From the NCBI RefSeq assembly GCF_020532825.1, contig NZ_MQTS01000036.1:1-45573 (forward strand): a stretch of 45,573 bases of DNA. Reading direction: 5' to 3'. The translations under genes and the position numbers were made by a program. Below are positions 7,003-14,889 of this stretch, one piece after another (position 1 is the stretch's first letter; each line of letters opens with the position of its first letter). Under the pieces are notes generated by a model. That model searched no databases, had not been told where the DNA came from, and saw only the letters and a list, made by a program, of their open reading frames with translations. This DNA comes from Arthrobacter sp. SO3 (GTDB lineage: Bacteria > Actinomycetota > Actinomycetes > Actinomycetales > Micrococcaceae).

Positions 7003-9735
7003 CTATCTGCCAGGAACCCGCCGGGGGTGAGGGCCTTTATGCCCGGTTTGGCCGGTGCCCCCGCCGGGCCCCCGGTGATGGAGCATGTGGCCGGGCGTCG
7101 CGGTGCTGAACCGCGCGGCCCGGCGCGAGATGTGGTGGGCCCGGCCGCGGCGCCGGACCCCCGCAGGCTTGGGCAGGACAGGCTGCTGCGTGGCGCGGGA
7201 GTAGAACCAGAGTTTGGCGAGTTCAACGAGCACCAGGTACACCGCGGCCATTCCGAGCAGGGCCAGGAAGAACGGGACGGGGAGCGGATCGAAGCCCAGC
7301 ACACCGGCCAGGGGCGAGAGCGGAAGGTAGACCCCGAGGGCCACGACGGCCAGGGAAGCGCCGACCAGGCCCACCGAGGGCCGGCTGCGGAAGAACGGCA
7401 CCCGCCGGGTCCGGATGACGAAGATGATGAGTGTCTGCGTGACGATGGACTCGATGAACCAGCCGGCCCGGAATTCGCCGGGGACAGCATCGAAGACAAA
7501 AAGCATCAAGGCGAACGTGGCGAAATCGAACAGGGAGCTGATCGGGCCGAAAAGGAACATAAAGCGGCGGATGAAGCCGATGTCCCAGTGCGAGGGCGCA
7601 ACCAGTTGTTCCTTGTCCACCCGGTCCCCCGGGATGGCGAGCTGACCGGCGTCGTACAGCAGGTTGTTCAGCAGGATCTGCCCCGGCAACATCGGCAGGA
7701 AGCTCAACACGACGGAGGCCGTGGCCGCGCTGAACATGTTGCCGAAGTTGCTGGAGGTGCCCATCAGAACGTACTTGATGGTGTTGGCGAAGATCCGCCG
7801 GCCCTCCATGACGCCTTCGGCCAGGACACCCAGGTCCTTGTCCAGCAGCACGACGTCGGCGGCGTCCTTGGCGACGTCGGTGGCGCTGTCGACGGAGATG
7901 CCGATGTCCGCGGCGTGCAGCGCCAGCGCGTCGTTGACGCCATCTCCCATGAAGCCGACGGACCCTCCGCTTTGCCGCAGCAGCCGGATGATACGGGCTT
8001 TTTGTTCGGGCGAGACCCGGGCGAAGATGCTGGCCTCCCGCGCGGCGGCGGCCAGTTCCGGATCGGACATGACCTCCACCTCGGCGCCGGTGAGCGTGCC
8101 GCCGGAGAGGACCCCGAGCTCGTCACAGACCTTTTCCGCGACCTTGGCGTTGTCCCCGGTGGCGATCTTGACGGTGATGCCGAGTTCCGCGAGCCGGTCC
8201 AGGGAGGCGCGGGCGGTTGCCTTGGGCCGGTCCAGGAAGATCAGGAAGCCGGCGAGGACCAGGTCTTTTTCGTCCGGGGGTCCGATCGCGGTCAGGCCGT
8301 CGGCCGGGCGGGTGGCGACCGCCACCACCCGGGACCCGGCGTCGAACTCTTCGTCCAGCATCGCCTGCACGCTGGCCGGGGTGTCCCCGCAGAGCGCCAG
8401 GACGTCTTCCGGCGATCCCTTGGTGACAATGCGGGCAGCGGCGCCGGCATCGCTGACCAGCACGCTGGTCCGGCGGCGCAGATGATCGAAGTCGATGACG
8501 TCGAGCCGCTCGTAGCGGGCGGGCTGGAAGGCTGCGGCTCCGGCGGAGGCCCACAGCGCGGCGTCCAGGGGGTTCAGGCCGACCGGGGAGCCTTTGGATT
8601 CCGCATAGTCAGCTTCGGTGGCCAGCAGCCCCAGCGTGAGCAGCTCGCCTGCGGAGATGCCGGGGGCTGCGGGCAGGGCGGCGGTGAAGCTGATCCGTCC
8701 CTCCGTCAGCGTCCCGGTTTTGTCGGTCACCAGAACGTCCATGTCGCCGAGGTCCTCGATGCAGACCAGCCGTTTGACCAGGACCTTGCGTTTGGCCAGC
8801 TGCCGGGTGCCGGTGGCCAGGCTCGTGCTGACGATGGCGGGCAGCAGTTGCGGGGTGATCCCGACGGCGATCGCGAGCGAGAACAACAGGGACTCGAGCA
8901 CGGGTCGCTGCAGCACCAGGTTGGCGATGAAGATCAGGGACGTGAGGCCGATAGCCACCTGCAGCAGGAGGTAGGAGAAGCGTTGGAGGCCCAGCTGGAA
9001 TTCGGTCTGCGGCTGGCGTTCGCCGAGGCCGAGGGCGATCCGTCCGAATTCGGCCCGCCCGCCGGTGGCGACCACCACACCGGTGCAGTTGCCGGCCTGG
9101 ATCACGGTGCCCATGAACAGGCATGACGTCAGGTCACCCAGTGCCGCGGCACCGGGGACGGGGGCGGGGTCCTTGCTGACCGGCATCGATTCGCCGGTGA
9201 GGATGCTTTCGTCGCAGAGCAGGTCCTTCGCCGTCAGCAGCCGCATATCGGCGGGGATGATCGCGCCGATGGCGAGGTGCACGACGTCGCCGGGCACCAG
9301 CGCGGTGACGTCGGTTTCCTGGGCGGTCCCGTCGCGGACCACGACGGCGCGGTGGGTGACGCGGGAGTGCAGCGCCTCGGCGGCGCGTTCGGCGCGGTAT
9401 TCATTGCTGAACCCCAATCCGACGCTGACCAGCAGGATCACGCCGATCACGATCGAGTTTGTGGCGTCACCGAGGAAGAGCGAGAGCCCGGCCGTGACGA
9501 GCAGCAGGATCAGGATGGGGCTGCGCAGCTGCCGGCCCAGCACGGCCCAGCCGCTGGCCTGATGGGTGCGGAGCGCATTCGGTCCCAGTTCGAGCAGGCG
9601 CCGGGCGGCCTCGCTGCTGCTCAGGCCCTGCACGCCGGAGCCAAGCTGCGCTGCGACTTCTTCCACCGGCCGGTGGGCGGCGTCGGCGATCATCAAGGGC
9701 GGAGCGAGTGGTCTCTGGACATCGAGCTCTGGCAT
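7003..9735 (-). CDS. mgtA: P-type cation ATPase, MgtA-like (type IIIB)
   Basis: A 910-residue P-type ATPase, probably importing Mg2+ or another divalent cation across the plasma membrane. In order: cation-ATPase N-domain (about 20-75), first helix pair, actuator domain with TGES (180-183), phosphorylation loop VTDKTGTLT with Asp338, ATP-binding domain, hinge MGDGVNDALALHAADIGISV, and six C-terminal helices. The segment before the phosphorylation site (VGITPQLLPAIVSTSLATGT) is typical of MgtA/MgtB. The last 65 or so residues are an unusual basic, Gly/Pro/His-rich tail. The gene symbol rests on family resemblance. No Mg2+ riboswitch was recognised upstream. It heads a minus-strand set with the PRTase-hydrolase and DUF302 genes. 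Confidence 0.92.
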   Translation of the reverse strand: MPELDVQRPLAPPLMIADAAHRPVEEVAAQLGSGVQGLSSSEAARRLLELGPNALRTHQASGWAVLGRQLRSPILILLLVTAGLSLFLGDATNSIVIGVILLVSVGLGFSNEYRAERAAEALHSRVTHRAVVVRDGTAQETDVTALVPGDVVHLAIGAIIPADMRLLTAKDLLCDESILTGESMPVSKDPAPVPGAAALGDLTSCLFMGTVIQAGNCTGVVVATGGRAEFGRIALGLGERQPQTEFQLGLQRFSYLLLQVAIGLTSLIFIANLVLQRPVLESLLFSLAIAVGITPQLLPAIVSTSLATGTRQLAKRKVLVKRLVCIEDLGDMDVLVTDKTGTLTEGRISFTAALPAAPGISAGELLTLGLLATEADYAESKGSPVGLNPLDAALWASAGAAAFQPARYERLDVIDFDHLRRRTSVLVSDAGAAARIVTKGSPEDVLALCGDTPASVQAMLDEEFDAGSRVVAVATRPADGLTAIGPPDEKDLVLAGFLIFLDRPKATARASLDRLAELGITVKIATGDNAKVAEKVCDELGVLSGGTLTGAEVEVMSDPELAAAAREASIFARVSPEQKARIIRLLRQSGGSVGFMGDGVNDALALHAADIGISVDSATDVAKDAADVVLLDKDLGVLAEGVMEGRRIFANTIKYVLMGTSSNFGNMFSAATASVVLSFLPMLPGQILLNNLLYDAGQLAIPGDRVDKEQLVAPSHWDIGFIRRFMFLFGPISSLFDFATFALMLFVFDAVPGEFRAGWFIESIVTQTLIIFVIRTRRVPFFRSRPSVGLVGASLAVVALGVYLPLSPLAGVLGFDPLPVPFFLALLGMAAVYLVLVELAKLWFYSRATQQPVLPKPAGVRRRGRAHHISRRAARFSTATPGHMLHHRGPGGGTGQTGHKGPHPRRVPGR

Positions 9736-9947
9736 GCAGGATCCGTTCGAACGTGGAGTTATGCCCTAGGGTACGTCCACAAGCTGAATCCTTCACGGGC
9801 GTCGAACCACGGGAAACAGGATGTATATAATTTCCCGGTACGGTTTTGCAGCGAGCCGTTGGATTGTTTTTCGATCCGGCCGTCTGCCGTCCTCCCTGCC
9901 GCTGCGCCGCAGGTGGAGCGCCTCCCGTCCGGGTCGTCTTGACCTGA
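9736..9947. other. Divergent promoter region, 212 bases
   Basis: This gap separates the MgtA-like ATPase (minus) from a GAF-ANTAR regulator (plus) and must carry both promoters. It is locally AT-richer around 9815-9835 (TGTATATAATTTCC). A CCCTAGGG palindrome occurs near 9765. No riboswitch, strong inverted repeat or small gene was recognised. Confidence 0.5.
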
Positions 9948-10718
9948 GTGAAACGGCACGACGAGACAGTGGTTCGCGAATTAACCGCAACTTCAATAGA
10001 CGCAACTTCAGCCAGCCAGCACCTGCATGAACTGGTGCTCGCCAGCTCCGATGTCGAGGGGTTCCTGTGTGAGCTGGCGCGCGTTTCCGCGCGCAGCCTC
10101 TCGGAACCCGGCGACGGGATCCTCTGCGGGATCACGCTCTTCCGGCACCGGAAGGCGGCCACGGTTGCCAGCAGCAGCCCGGCGGCCCAGGCCATGGACG
10201 AGATCCAGTACGCCTTCGGTGACGGACCGTGCGTGACGGCTTCCCGGGAGCAGGAAACCGTCCACATCCCGGAGCTGGAAGCGTGCGGGCGGTGGCCCCA
10301 GTACGCCGCCACGGTGCGGGGCCACGGAGTGCGCTCCATCCTGGCGCTGCCGTTCCTCCTCGACGGCGACACCCGCGCGGCCCTCAACCTCTACTCGCGG
10401 CGCCCCGGCCGTTTTGACGGCAGGGCGATGGAACTGGCCCGGGACTTCGTGAGCCAGACGTCCATGGCGTTGCGGCTGGCGGTGCGTTTTGCGCACTACA
10501 GCGACACGGCGGCGAATCTCAAGGCCACCCTGGAGACCCGGACCAGCATCGACGTTGCGGTGGGCATCATCATGGCGCAGAACCGCTGCAGCCAGGCCGC
10601 TGCCTTTGAACTTCTCAAATCGGCGTCGGCGGCCCGCAACATCAAGCTCCATGTGGTGGCTGCGGGGGTCGTGGAGTCGCTCGGGCAAGGACCCGCCCGC
10701 ACCCACTTCGAGGGCTAG
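9948..10718 (+). CDS. GAF-ANTAR RNA-binding antiterminator
   Basis: A 256-residue regulator. A GAF sensor domain (about 25-165) includes the typical FGDGPCVTASREQETVHIPELE and GVRSILALPFLLDG segments. An ANTAR domain follows (about 185-245: TSIDVAVGIIMAQNRCSQAAAFELLKSASAARNI). ANTAR domains bind paired hairpins in nascent RNA and prevent termination; the GAF signal is unknown. GTG 9948 is the longest start; an internal GTG (VVRELTATS) is also possible and neither has a strong ribosome site. Its TAG stop shares three bases with the stop of the convergent hydrolase gene (CTAG). One of three GAF-ANTAR genes in this window. Confidence 0.88.
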   Translation: MKRHDETVVRELTATSIDATSASQHLHELVLASSDVEGFLCELARVSARSLSEPGDGILCGITLFRHRKAATVASSSPAAQAMDEIQYAFGDGPCVTASREQETVHIPELEACGRWPQYAATVRGHGVRSILALPFLLDGDTRAALNLYSRRPGRFDGRAMELARDFVSQTSMALRLAVRFAHYSDTAANLKATLETRTSIDVAVGIIMAQNRCSQAAAFELLKSASAARNIKLHVVAAGVVESLGQGPARTHFEG

Positions 10719-11473
10719 GCGCCCGGCCCGGCGGGCTGCGTGCCGGATGGCGGCCCGGCCGGGGGCGTGCCGGCGGGCTGCGTGGCAGGGCTGGCGGCCG
10801 GCGTCCCGGCGGTGACGTCCAGGATGGTGCGGATTGTGTCCTCGTGGGCCAGGATGCGGAAGTGACCCGCGGTGTCCAGCTGGATGTTGCGGGCGCCCGG
10901 CAGCACGCTGCCCTCGGGGATATGCGGGTCGAAGAGACCGTAGACCGAGGTGATGCGCTCGTTGACGCGTTCCTCACGGGAGAGCTGCATCGTCACGGCA
11001 TTGCGGGGCGAGAAGGCGCGCAGGCTCGGCAGCAGCATGAACGAGGCGTAGCGCGAACCGGAGAACGGCGAGCAGACTGCCACCATGCCCGCGATCCGGC
11101 GTTCGGGGTCCAGCTGCATCATCACGAACTTTCCGATCAGTCCGCCTTTGCTGTGGGCGACGATCATCGCGTCGGTCAGGTCACGGTCCCGGATGTATCC
11201 GGCAATCAGGTCCGCGGCTTTGGGCACCGCGAGCCGGTTCCGGTGCAGCAGGGTCAGCACATGCACCGGATGGCCCGCCTCATGGAGCCGCTGGACCAGC
11301 GGGAGCATAAAGTGCCAGTCCTCGTACACTCCCGGAATCACGACGACAGGCCGGCCGGTCCCGCCGAGGAAATCGTCCGGCCTGGTCCGGGAGACGGCGC
11401 TGAGCAGCTGGCGGCCCGCGGCATAGACGTAGTCCTGGACCCACCAGCCGGCGGCCTGCAGGACCCGGCTCAT
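10715..11473 (-). CDS. Alpha/beta hydrolase (lipase/PGAP1-like)
   Basis: A 252-residue alpha/beta hydrolase. RPVVVIPGVYEDWHFMLPLVQRL is the oxyanion-loop region, the nucleophile is the Ser of AHSKGGLIGK, and a late His lies in TAGHFRILAHED. This resembles triacylglycerol lipase or PGAP1-like esterases; the substrate is unknown. The last 30 residues are a low-complexity Pro/Ala/Gly tail with repeated QPAGT-like units. ATG 11473 is chosen because it overlaps the stop of the upstream hydrolase gene (ATGA); the open frame extends further but only within that gene. Co-translated with the upstream hydrolase. Confidence 0.88.
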   Translation of the reverse strand: MSRVLQAAGWWVQDYVYAAGRQLLSAVSRTRPDDFLGGTGRPVVVIPGVYEDWHFMLPLVQRLHEAGHPVHVLTLLHRNRLAVPKAADLIAGYIRDRDLTDAMIVAHSKGGLIGKFVMMQLDPERRIAGMVAVCSPFSGSRYASFMLLPSLRAFSPRNAVTMQLSREERVNERITSVYGLFDPHIPEGSVLPGARNIQLDTAGHFRILAHEDTIRTILDVTAGTPAASPATQPAGTPPAGPPSGTQPAGPGA

Positions 11474-12288
11474 GCCGGGCGCCCCTGTGGTGTCTCCCTG
11501 GCCGCCGGCTGGATCCCGGCAAAGTCGAGGATGGCTCCGGCCACTTCGACCGAACGGTTGTGCTGCACCACGTGTCCGGTGCCTTCGACTTCGAGCAACT
11601 GCCCCCGGGCCGCGCCCGCGGTCAACCGGCGGCACCAGCCTGCGGAGGCGACGGGGTCGTTGGCGCCGCGCACGACGAGGACCGGCGCCATGACCCCGGT
11701 GATCCGCTGCTCCGTCGGGTAGTCCATCATCACGCGCAGGGTTTTCAGGTACCAGCGCAAGCCGCAGCGGAGATAGTCCGTGAAGACCAAGGCGTTCGAG
11801 GACGGGCTTTCGAAGAACAGGCTGTCACGCCCCAGGGCCGTGGCCTGCTGCGCCACGGTGCGGCGCTGCGGGTCGACTACCGGCCCCATCAGGACCAGAT
11901 GGGAAATCCGGCCCGGCTGCTGCCGTGCGGCTTCGATCGAGAACTGGCTCCCCATCGAGTGCCCGACAAGCACGAACTCGAGGACGCCGAGCTGTTCGAG
12001 GGCGCCAAGGATGTAGGCTGCGTGGTCCGCGACCGGGAGCGTTTTCTCCGGCCGGGGAGTGGCGCCAAAGCCGGGCAGGTCGATCGAGTAGGTGTCCACG
12101 GATTCGGCCAGCAGCCCGTGAAGCCGGCTGAGATAGCGGTGCGAGGCGCCGATCCCGTGGATCAGTACGACGGCGGTGCGCCCCGGCGCACGGCCGGCCG
12201 GGCTCTTGGAGACAAACACGTGGCCAAGATGGCCCGCTGCCTCAATCTCGAAGCGTTCGGGCGTGCGTATGGGGGGCTCGATCAGCAT
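11470..12288 (-). CDS. Alpha/beta fold hydrolase
   Basis: A 272-residue alpha/beta hydrolase of the proline-iminopeptidase/epoxide-hydrolase-like group. The oxyanion motif is IHGIGASH (43-50), followed by SIDLPGFG, nucleophile Ser111 in GHSMGS, acid in VVRGANDPV and His in GTGHVVQHN. It is cytosolic by appearance, with no signal peptide; the substrate is unknown. Its stop overlaps the start of the next hydrolase gene, so the two are co-translated and may act on the same class of ester. Confidence 0.9.
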   Translation of the reverse strand: MLIEPPIRTPERFEIEAAGHLGHVFVSKSPAGRAPGRTAVVLIHGIGASHRYLSRLHGLLAESVDTYSIDLPGFGATPRPEKTLPVADHAAYILGALEQLGVLEFVLVGHSMGSQFSIEAARQQPGRISHLVLMGPVVDPQRRTVAQQATALGRDSLFFESPSSNALVFTDYLRCGLRWYLKTLRVMMDYPTEQRITGVMAPVLVVRGANDPVASAGWCRRLTAGAARGQLLEVEGTGHVVQHNRSVEVAGAILDFAGIQPAARETPQGRPA

Positions 12289-12318
12289 CCAGTAAGCATA
12301 CTGACAGAGTTCCGCGGG

Positions 12319-12528
12319 TCAGCCATCGCGCTTGTCCCGCTCGCTGAACTCCTCGTCAAGGTCGTAGTGCCTGAACTCGGTCTCCGGGTTCGGTTCGCCG
12401 TCGGCCACGTATTCGTGGTCCAGCTGCCGCTGGACCTGGCTGTCGAGGACCTGCAGGTCCTTGTCCTCCACCTTGCTGAGGTCCTCGGGGAATTCATCCT
12501 CCGGCGTGAGGTGCAGTTTCTCGGTCAT
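12319..12528 (-). CDS. Small acidic protein, unknown function
   Basis: A 69-residue, very acidic hydrophilic protein (MTEKLHLTPEDEFPEDLSKV...) rich in Asp/Glu. AGAGAGG lies 6 bases before the ATG, a good ribosome site that supports it as real. No Cys, membrane segment or known motif is seen. It sits 30 bases before the hydrolase pair on the same strand and may share their transcript. Confidence 0.7.
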   Translation of the reverse strand: MTEKLHLTPEDEFPEDLSKVEDKDLQVLDSQVQRQLDHEYVADGEPNPETEFRHYDLDEEFSERDKRDG

Positions 12529-12654
12529 GGCACGCCTCTCTGGGCCGGGAAGGTGGACTCGAAAATGCTGCCCCGGCCGTCTCTAGAATAGCCGGGGCCA
12601 AGGGGTAGGGGAATACGGCCGGACCCGGGCCGGCCGGCGTGAGTGGGTAGGAAG

Positions 12655-13011
12655 CTAGCTGCCTTGTGGGCCAAGCGGGGCCTTGGCCGCCTCACAGGCG
12701 GTCTTGCCGGGCGCGGGTTCCTTAAGCTCAACGAACATGGTGTGCGTTTCCGTGTCGCCGATGTTCTCGCCGGAATGGTCCTGGGCTGCGAGCCAGCGGG
12801 CCGTCCCGGCGGGAATCTCGACGTCGACGTCCTCCCCGTGGCCCGAGAGCCGGCGGCGGAACGAACTCAGGGTGATCATGACACTGTCAGGGTGGCCATG
12901 CTCCACAGTCTTGTCGCCCGGACCGTCGCGGTATTCGAGCACCCGCACGCGCGCATTCTCGAAAACTACCCGGTACAACGCGGGGTTCGACACCACCGGA
13001 TCCTGGCCCAT
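12655..13011 (-). CDS. Small cupin-like protein
   Basis: A 118-residue protein with a cupin-like pattern: YRVVFENARVRVLEYRDGPGDKT, then EHGHPDSVMITLSS (metal-binding His region of motif 1), then ETHTMFVELKEP as motif 2. Many single-domain cupins bind a divalent metal; activity here is unknown. The ribosome site is weak (GGGGAGGGG lies about 15 bases upstream). It stands alone between the small acidic protein gene and the glyoxalase-like gene, all on the minus strand. Confidence 0.8.
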   Translation of the reverse strand: MGQDPVVSNPALYRVVFENARVRVLEYRDGPGDKTVEHGHPDSVMITLSSFRRRLSGHGEDVDVEIPAGTARWLAAQDHSGENIGDTETHTMFVELKEPAPGKTACEAAKAPLGPQGS

Positions 13012-13075
13012 GGCGCGAGCTTACGCCCCTCCCCCGGCACCTGCCAGAGGCGCGGGCCCGGGGAGGAGCGGGAAC

Positions 13076-13501
13076 TCAGGCCTGGGCCTGTCCCGGTTCG
13101 GGGCCGACGTTGACGAGCCATTCGGTCCCGAATTTGTCGGTGCACATGCCGAAGATGTCTCCCCATGGCGCCTTCTCCATGGGGACGGTGACTTTTCCGC
13201 CGTCGGCGAGCTTGTCGAAGTAGCCGCGCAGTTCGTTCTCGTCGGAGCCGCTGAGGGACACGGAAATGCTGGTGCCGGGCGTGTAGTCCATCCCGTTGGG
13301 CGTGTCGGCGCCCATCAGCACCATGCCCCTTTCCGTGGCCAACATGGCGTGCATGATCTTGTCCTGCTCAGCGGGATCGTCGCTGGCCTGATATTCGCCG
13401 AAGGTGCTCATGTTCAGTTGGCCGCCGAAGACCGACTGGTAAAAAGTCATGGCTTCCTTCGCGTTGTCGCGGAAACTCAGGTACGGGTTGAGCGTGGTCA
13501 T
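13076..13501 (-). CDS. VOC/PhnB-like glyoxalase-fold protein
   Basis: A 141-residue protein of the PhnB/3-demethylubiquinone-methyltransferase-like branch of the vicinal oxygen chelate fold. Signature parts are NPYLSFRDNAKEAMTFYQSVFGG at the N-terminus, MHAMLATERGMVLMGAD, and the C-terminal WGDIFGMCTDKFGTEWLVN. It is usually dimeric; members bind metals or drugs, but most, including this one, have no assigned activity. AAGGAG lies 8 bases before the ATG. Monocistronic in appearance. Confidence 0.92.
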   Translation of the reverse strand: MTTLNPYLSFRDNAKEAMTFYQSVFGGQLNMSTFGEYQASDDPAEQDKIMHAMLATERGMVLMGADTPNGMDYTPGTSISVSLSGSDENELRGYFDKLADGGKVTVPMEKAPWGDIFGMCTDKFGTEWLVNVGPEPGQAQA

Positions 13502-13673
13502 ATCCGGGACTCCTTGCAGCTGGGGGCGCGGCCAGGGTGCCGTTTTGCGGCCGCGGCCGGCGCACTTTTACAGGGCATATCCTGCCCCAAATCAGCCGTT
13601 CACGATAGGTGTCTGCTATAGCGGGCGTCCGGCTTCGGGGGCGTCCTGACTCACTGGCGTCCCGGTTCATAAG

Positions 13674-13713
13674 AGGACGGGGACCGGCGGCCTGCGCCGC
13701 CGGTCCCCGTCCT
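13674..13713. terminator. Strong hairpin terminator after DJ-1/PfpI gene
   Basis: A perfect 17-base stem (13674-13690 with 13697-13713) closes a CCTGCG loop. It lies 36 bases beyond the stop of the minus-strand DJ-1/PfpI gene. The run after it is TTTC on the plus strand and TCTTATG on the minus strand, so the T-tract is weak, as is common in high-GC actinobacteria. Confidence 0.8.
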
Positions 13714-13749
13714 TTCAAGGCTTTGCTTTCAGGGCTGTGCTTCTGCTGC

Positions 13750-14316
13750 TCAGGCCGTCTGCCCGGCGTGCTCGCCTTCTGCGATTTCCTCCAGCAGTTT
13801 GTCGTTGAAGGCGGGGAGGTCGTGCGGGTTCCGGCTGGTCACGAGGCCCTGGTCGACCACGACTTCCTGGTCACTCCAGTTCGCGCCGGCGTTCTTCAGG
13901 TCGGTCTGGAGCGTGGGATACGAGGTGACGTTGCGGCCATTGATGACGCCGGCGTCGATCAGCAGCCAGGGTCCGTGGCAGATCGAGGCCACCGGTTTGT
14001 GCTGCTCGAAGAAGGCGCGGGTGAACGCCTGGGCATCCTTGTCGACGCGCAGATGGTCCGCGTTGACGACGCCGCCCGGGATCACCAGGGCGTGGAAATC
14101 GGAAGCGTTCGCCTCCGCGGCGGTGAGGTCGACGTCGAATTGCTGTCCCTTTTCGGTGCCGTCGTAGCCCTGCAGCTTCCCGCTCTTGGGCGCCACCAGC
14201 GTGGGCTCGCCACCGGCTTCCTTGACGGCGTTCCAAGGGCTGGTCAGCTCCACCTGCTCCACGCCGTCCGTGAGCAGAAAAGCGACTTTCTTACCGGCAA
14301 TGCTGTGCTGTGACAT
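13750..14316 (-). CDS. DJ-1/PfpI family protein (type 1 glutamine amidotransferase-like)
   Basis: A 188-residue PfpI-type protein. The nucleophile elbow is SICHGPWLLID with Cys113-His114, and Glu20 (LTDGVEQVEL) is in the position that activates the cysteine. Family members act as glyoxalases, deglycases or proteases and are usually stress-induced, oligomeric and cytosolic. GAGGAGG lies 4 bases before the ATG. The upstream gap has tandem near-identical 11-mers at 14418-14440, and a strong hairpin follows the gene, so it is probably a single-gene transcript. Confidence 0.93.
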   Translation of the reverse strand: MSQHSIAGKKVAFLLTDGVEQVELTSPWNAVKEAGGEPTLVAPKSGKLQGYDGTEKGQQFDVDLTAAEANASDFHALVIPGGVVNADHLRVDKDAQAFTRAFFEQHKPVASICHGPWLLIDAGVINGRNVTSYPTLQTDLKNAGANWSDQEVVVDQGLVTSRNPHDLPAFNDKLLEEIAEGEHAGQTA

Positions 14317-14417
14317 GCGTCCTCCTCTGGTGCCCCGGGAGGTCCGCGCAGCCGTTGCACCGGCCGGGATCCTCCGCTCGGGGAGTTTGATGCCTTACAG
14401 GATTCACTTTAGGAAGC

Positions 14418-14440
14418 AGCAAACTAATAAGCAAGCTGAT
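14418..14440. repeat. Tandem 11-mer AGCAARCTRAT in a promoter region
   Basis: AGCAAACTAAT (14418-14428) and AGCAAGCTGAT (14430-14440) are near-identical direct repeats with a 12-base period. They lie in an AT-rich patch between the divergent DJ-1/PfpI and DUF2630 genes. The spacing is close to one helical turn, as expected for a regulator binding two adjacent sites. Confidence 0.45.
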
Positions 14441-14571
14441 TATGCTGGCTCCGGCTGCCGCATACTGCGCGTCGCCTGAACCCATTGACTCCGCGGGCTG
14501 ACGGTCCTCTGGCCAGCGCACCGCGACCTCGATACTCTGGCGGAAGGACTGCTACCCGAAAGAAGGCCGTG

Positions 14572-14823
14572 ATGGACGAACAACACATCCTGGAACGCAT
14601 CTCAGCGCTGGTGGACGAGGAGCAGGCACTCCGCGAGAAGGCCCCGTCCTCCTCGGCGGACTACGAACACGGTCCGGAGCATGCCCGCCTGAAGCGCATC
14701 GAGGAGGATCTGGACCAGTGCTGGGACCTCCTGCGGCAGCGGCGGGCGAAAAGGCAGTACGGCGAAAACCCGGATGAGGCGGAGCCCCGCCCGGTCAAGC
14801 AAGTGGAAAATTACGAGTCCTGA
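14572..14823 (+). CDS. DUF2630 family protein
   Basis: An 83-residue DUF2630 protein: an N-terminal helix MDEQHILERISALVDEEQAL followed by HARLKRIEEDLDQCWDLLRQRRAKRQYG, a predicted helical hairpin. The family is restricted mainly to actinobacteria and has no established function. The start is ATG 14572, with AGAAGG a few bases upstream; the open frame runs earlier but without homology. It precedes the CapA-like gene by 66 bases on the same strand. Confidence 0.92.
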   Translation: MDEQHILERISALVDEEQALREKAPSSSADYEHGPEHARLKRIEEDLDQCWDLLRQRRAKRQYGENPDEAEPRPVKQVENYES

Positions 14824-14889
14824 CCGCTCGGAGCGGCCCGGCTGAAGAACCGGGAACCTGATGGTGAAGCGCTGACAGGCGGGTGTGCC

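Noticed and set aside
7027..9126. 699-codon open frame on the plus strand opposite the MgtA-like gene
   Set aside because: It is antisense to a clear P-type ATPase and has the Gly/Asp/Gln/His-rich composition of a GC-driven shadow frame, with no domain.
9755..9780. Second Dos box before the MgtA-like gene
   Set aside because: GGACGTACCC lacks the 4-base spacing between half-sites expected of a Dos box.
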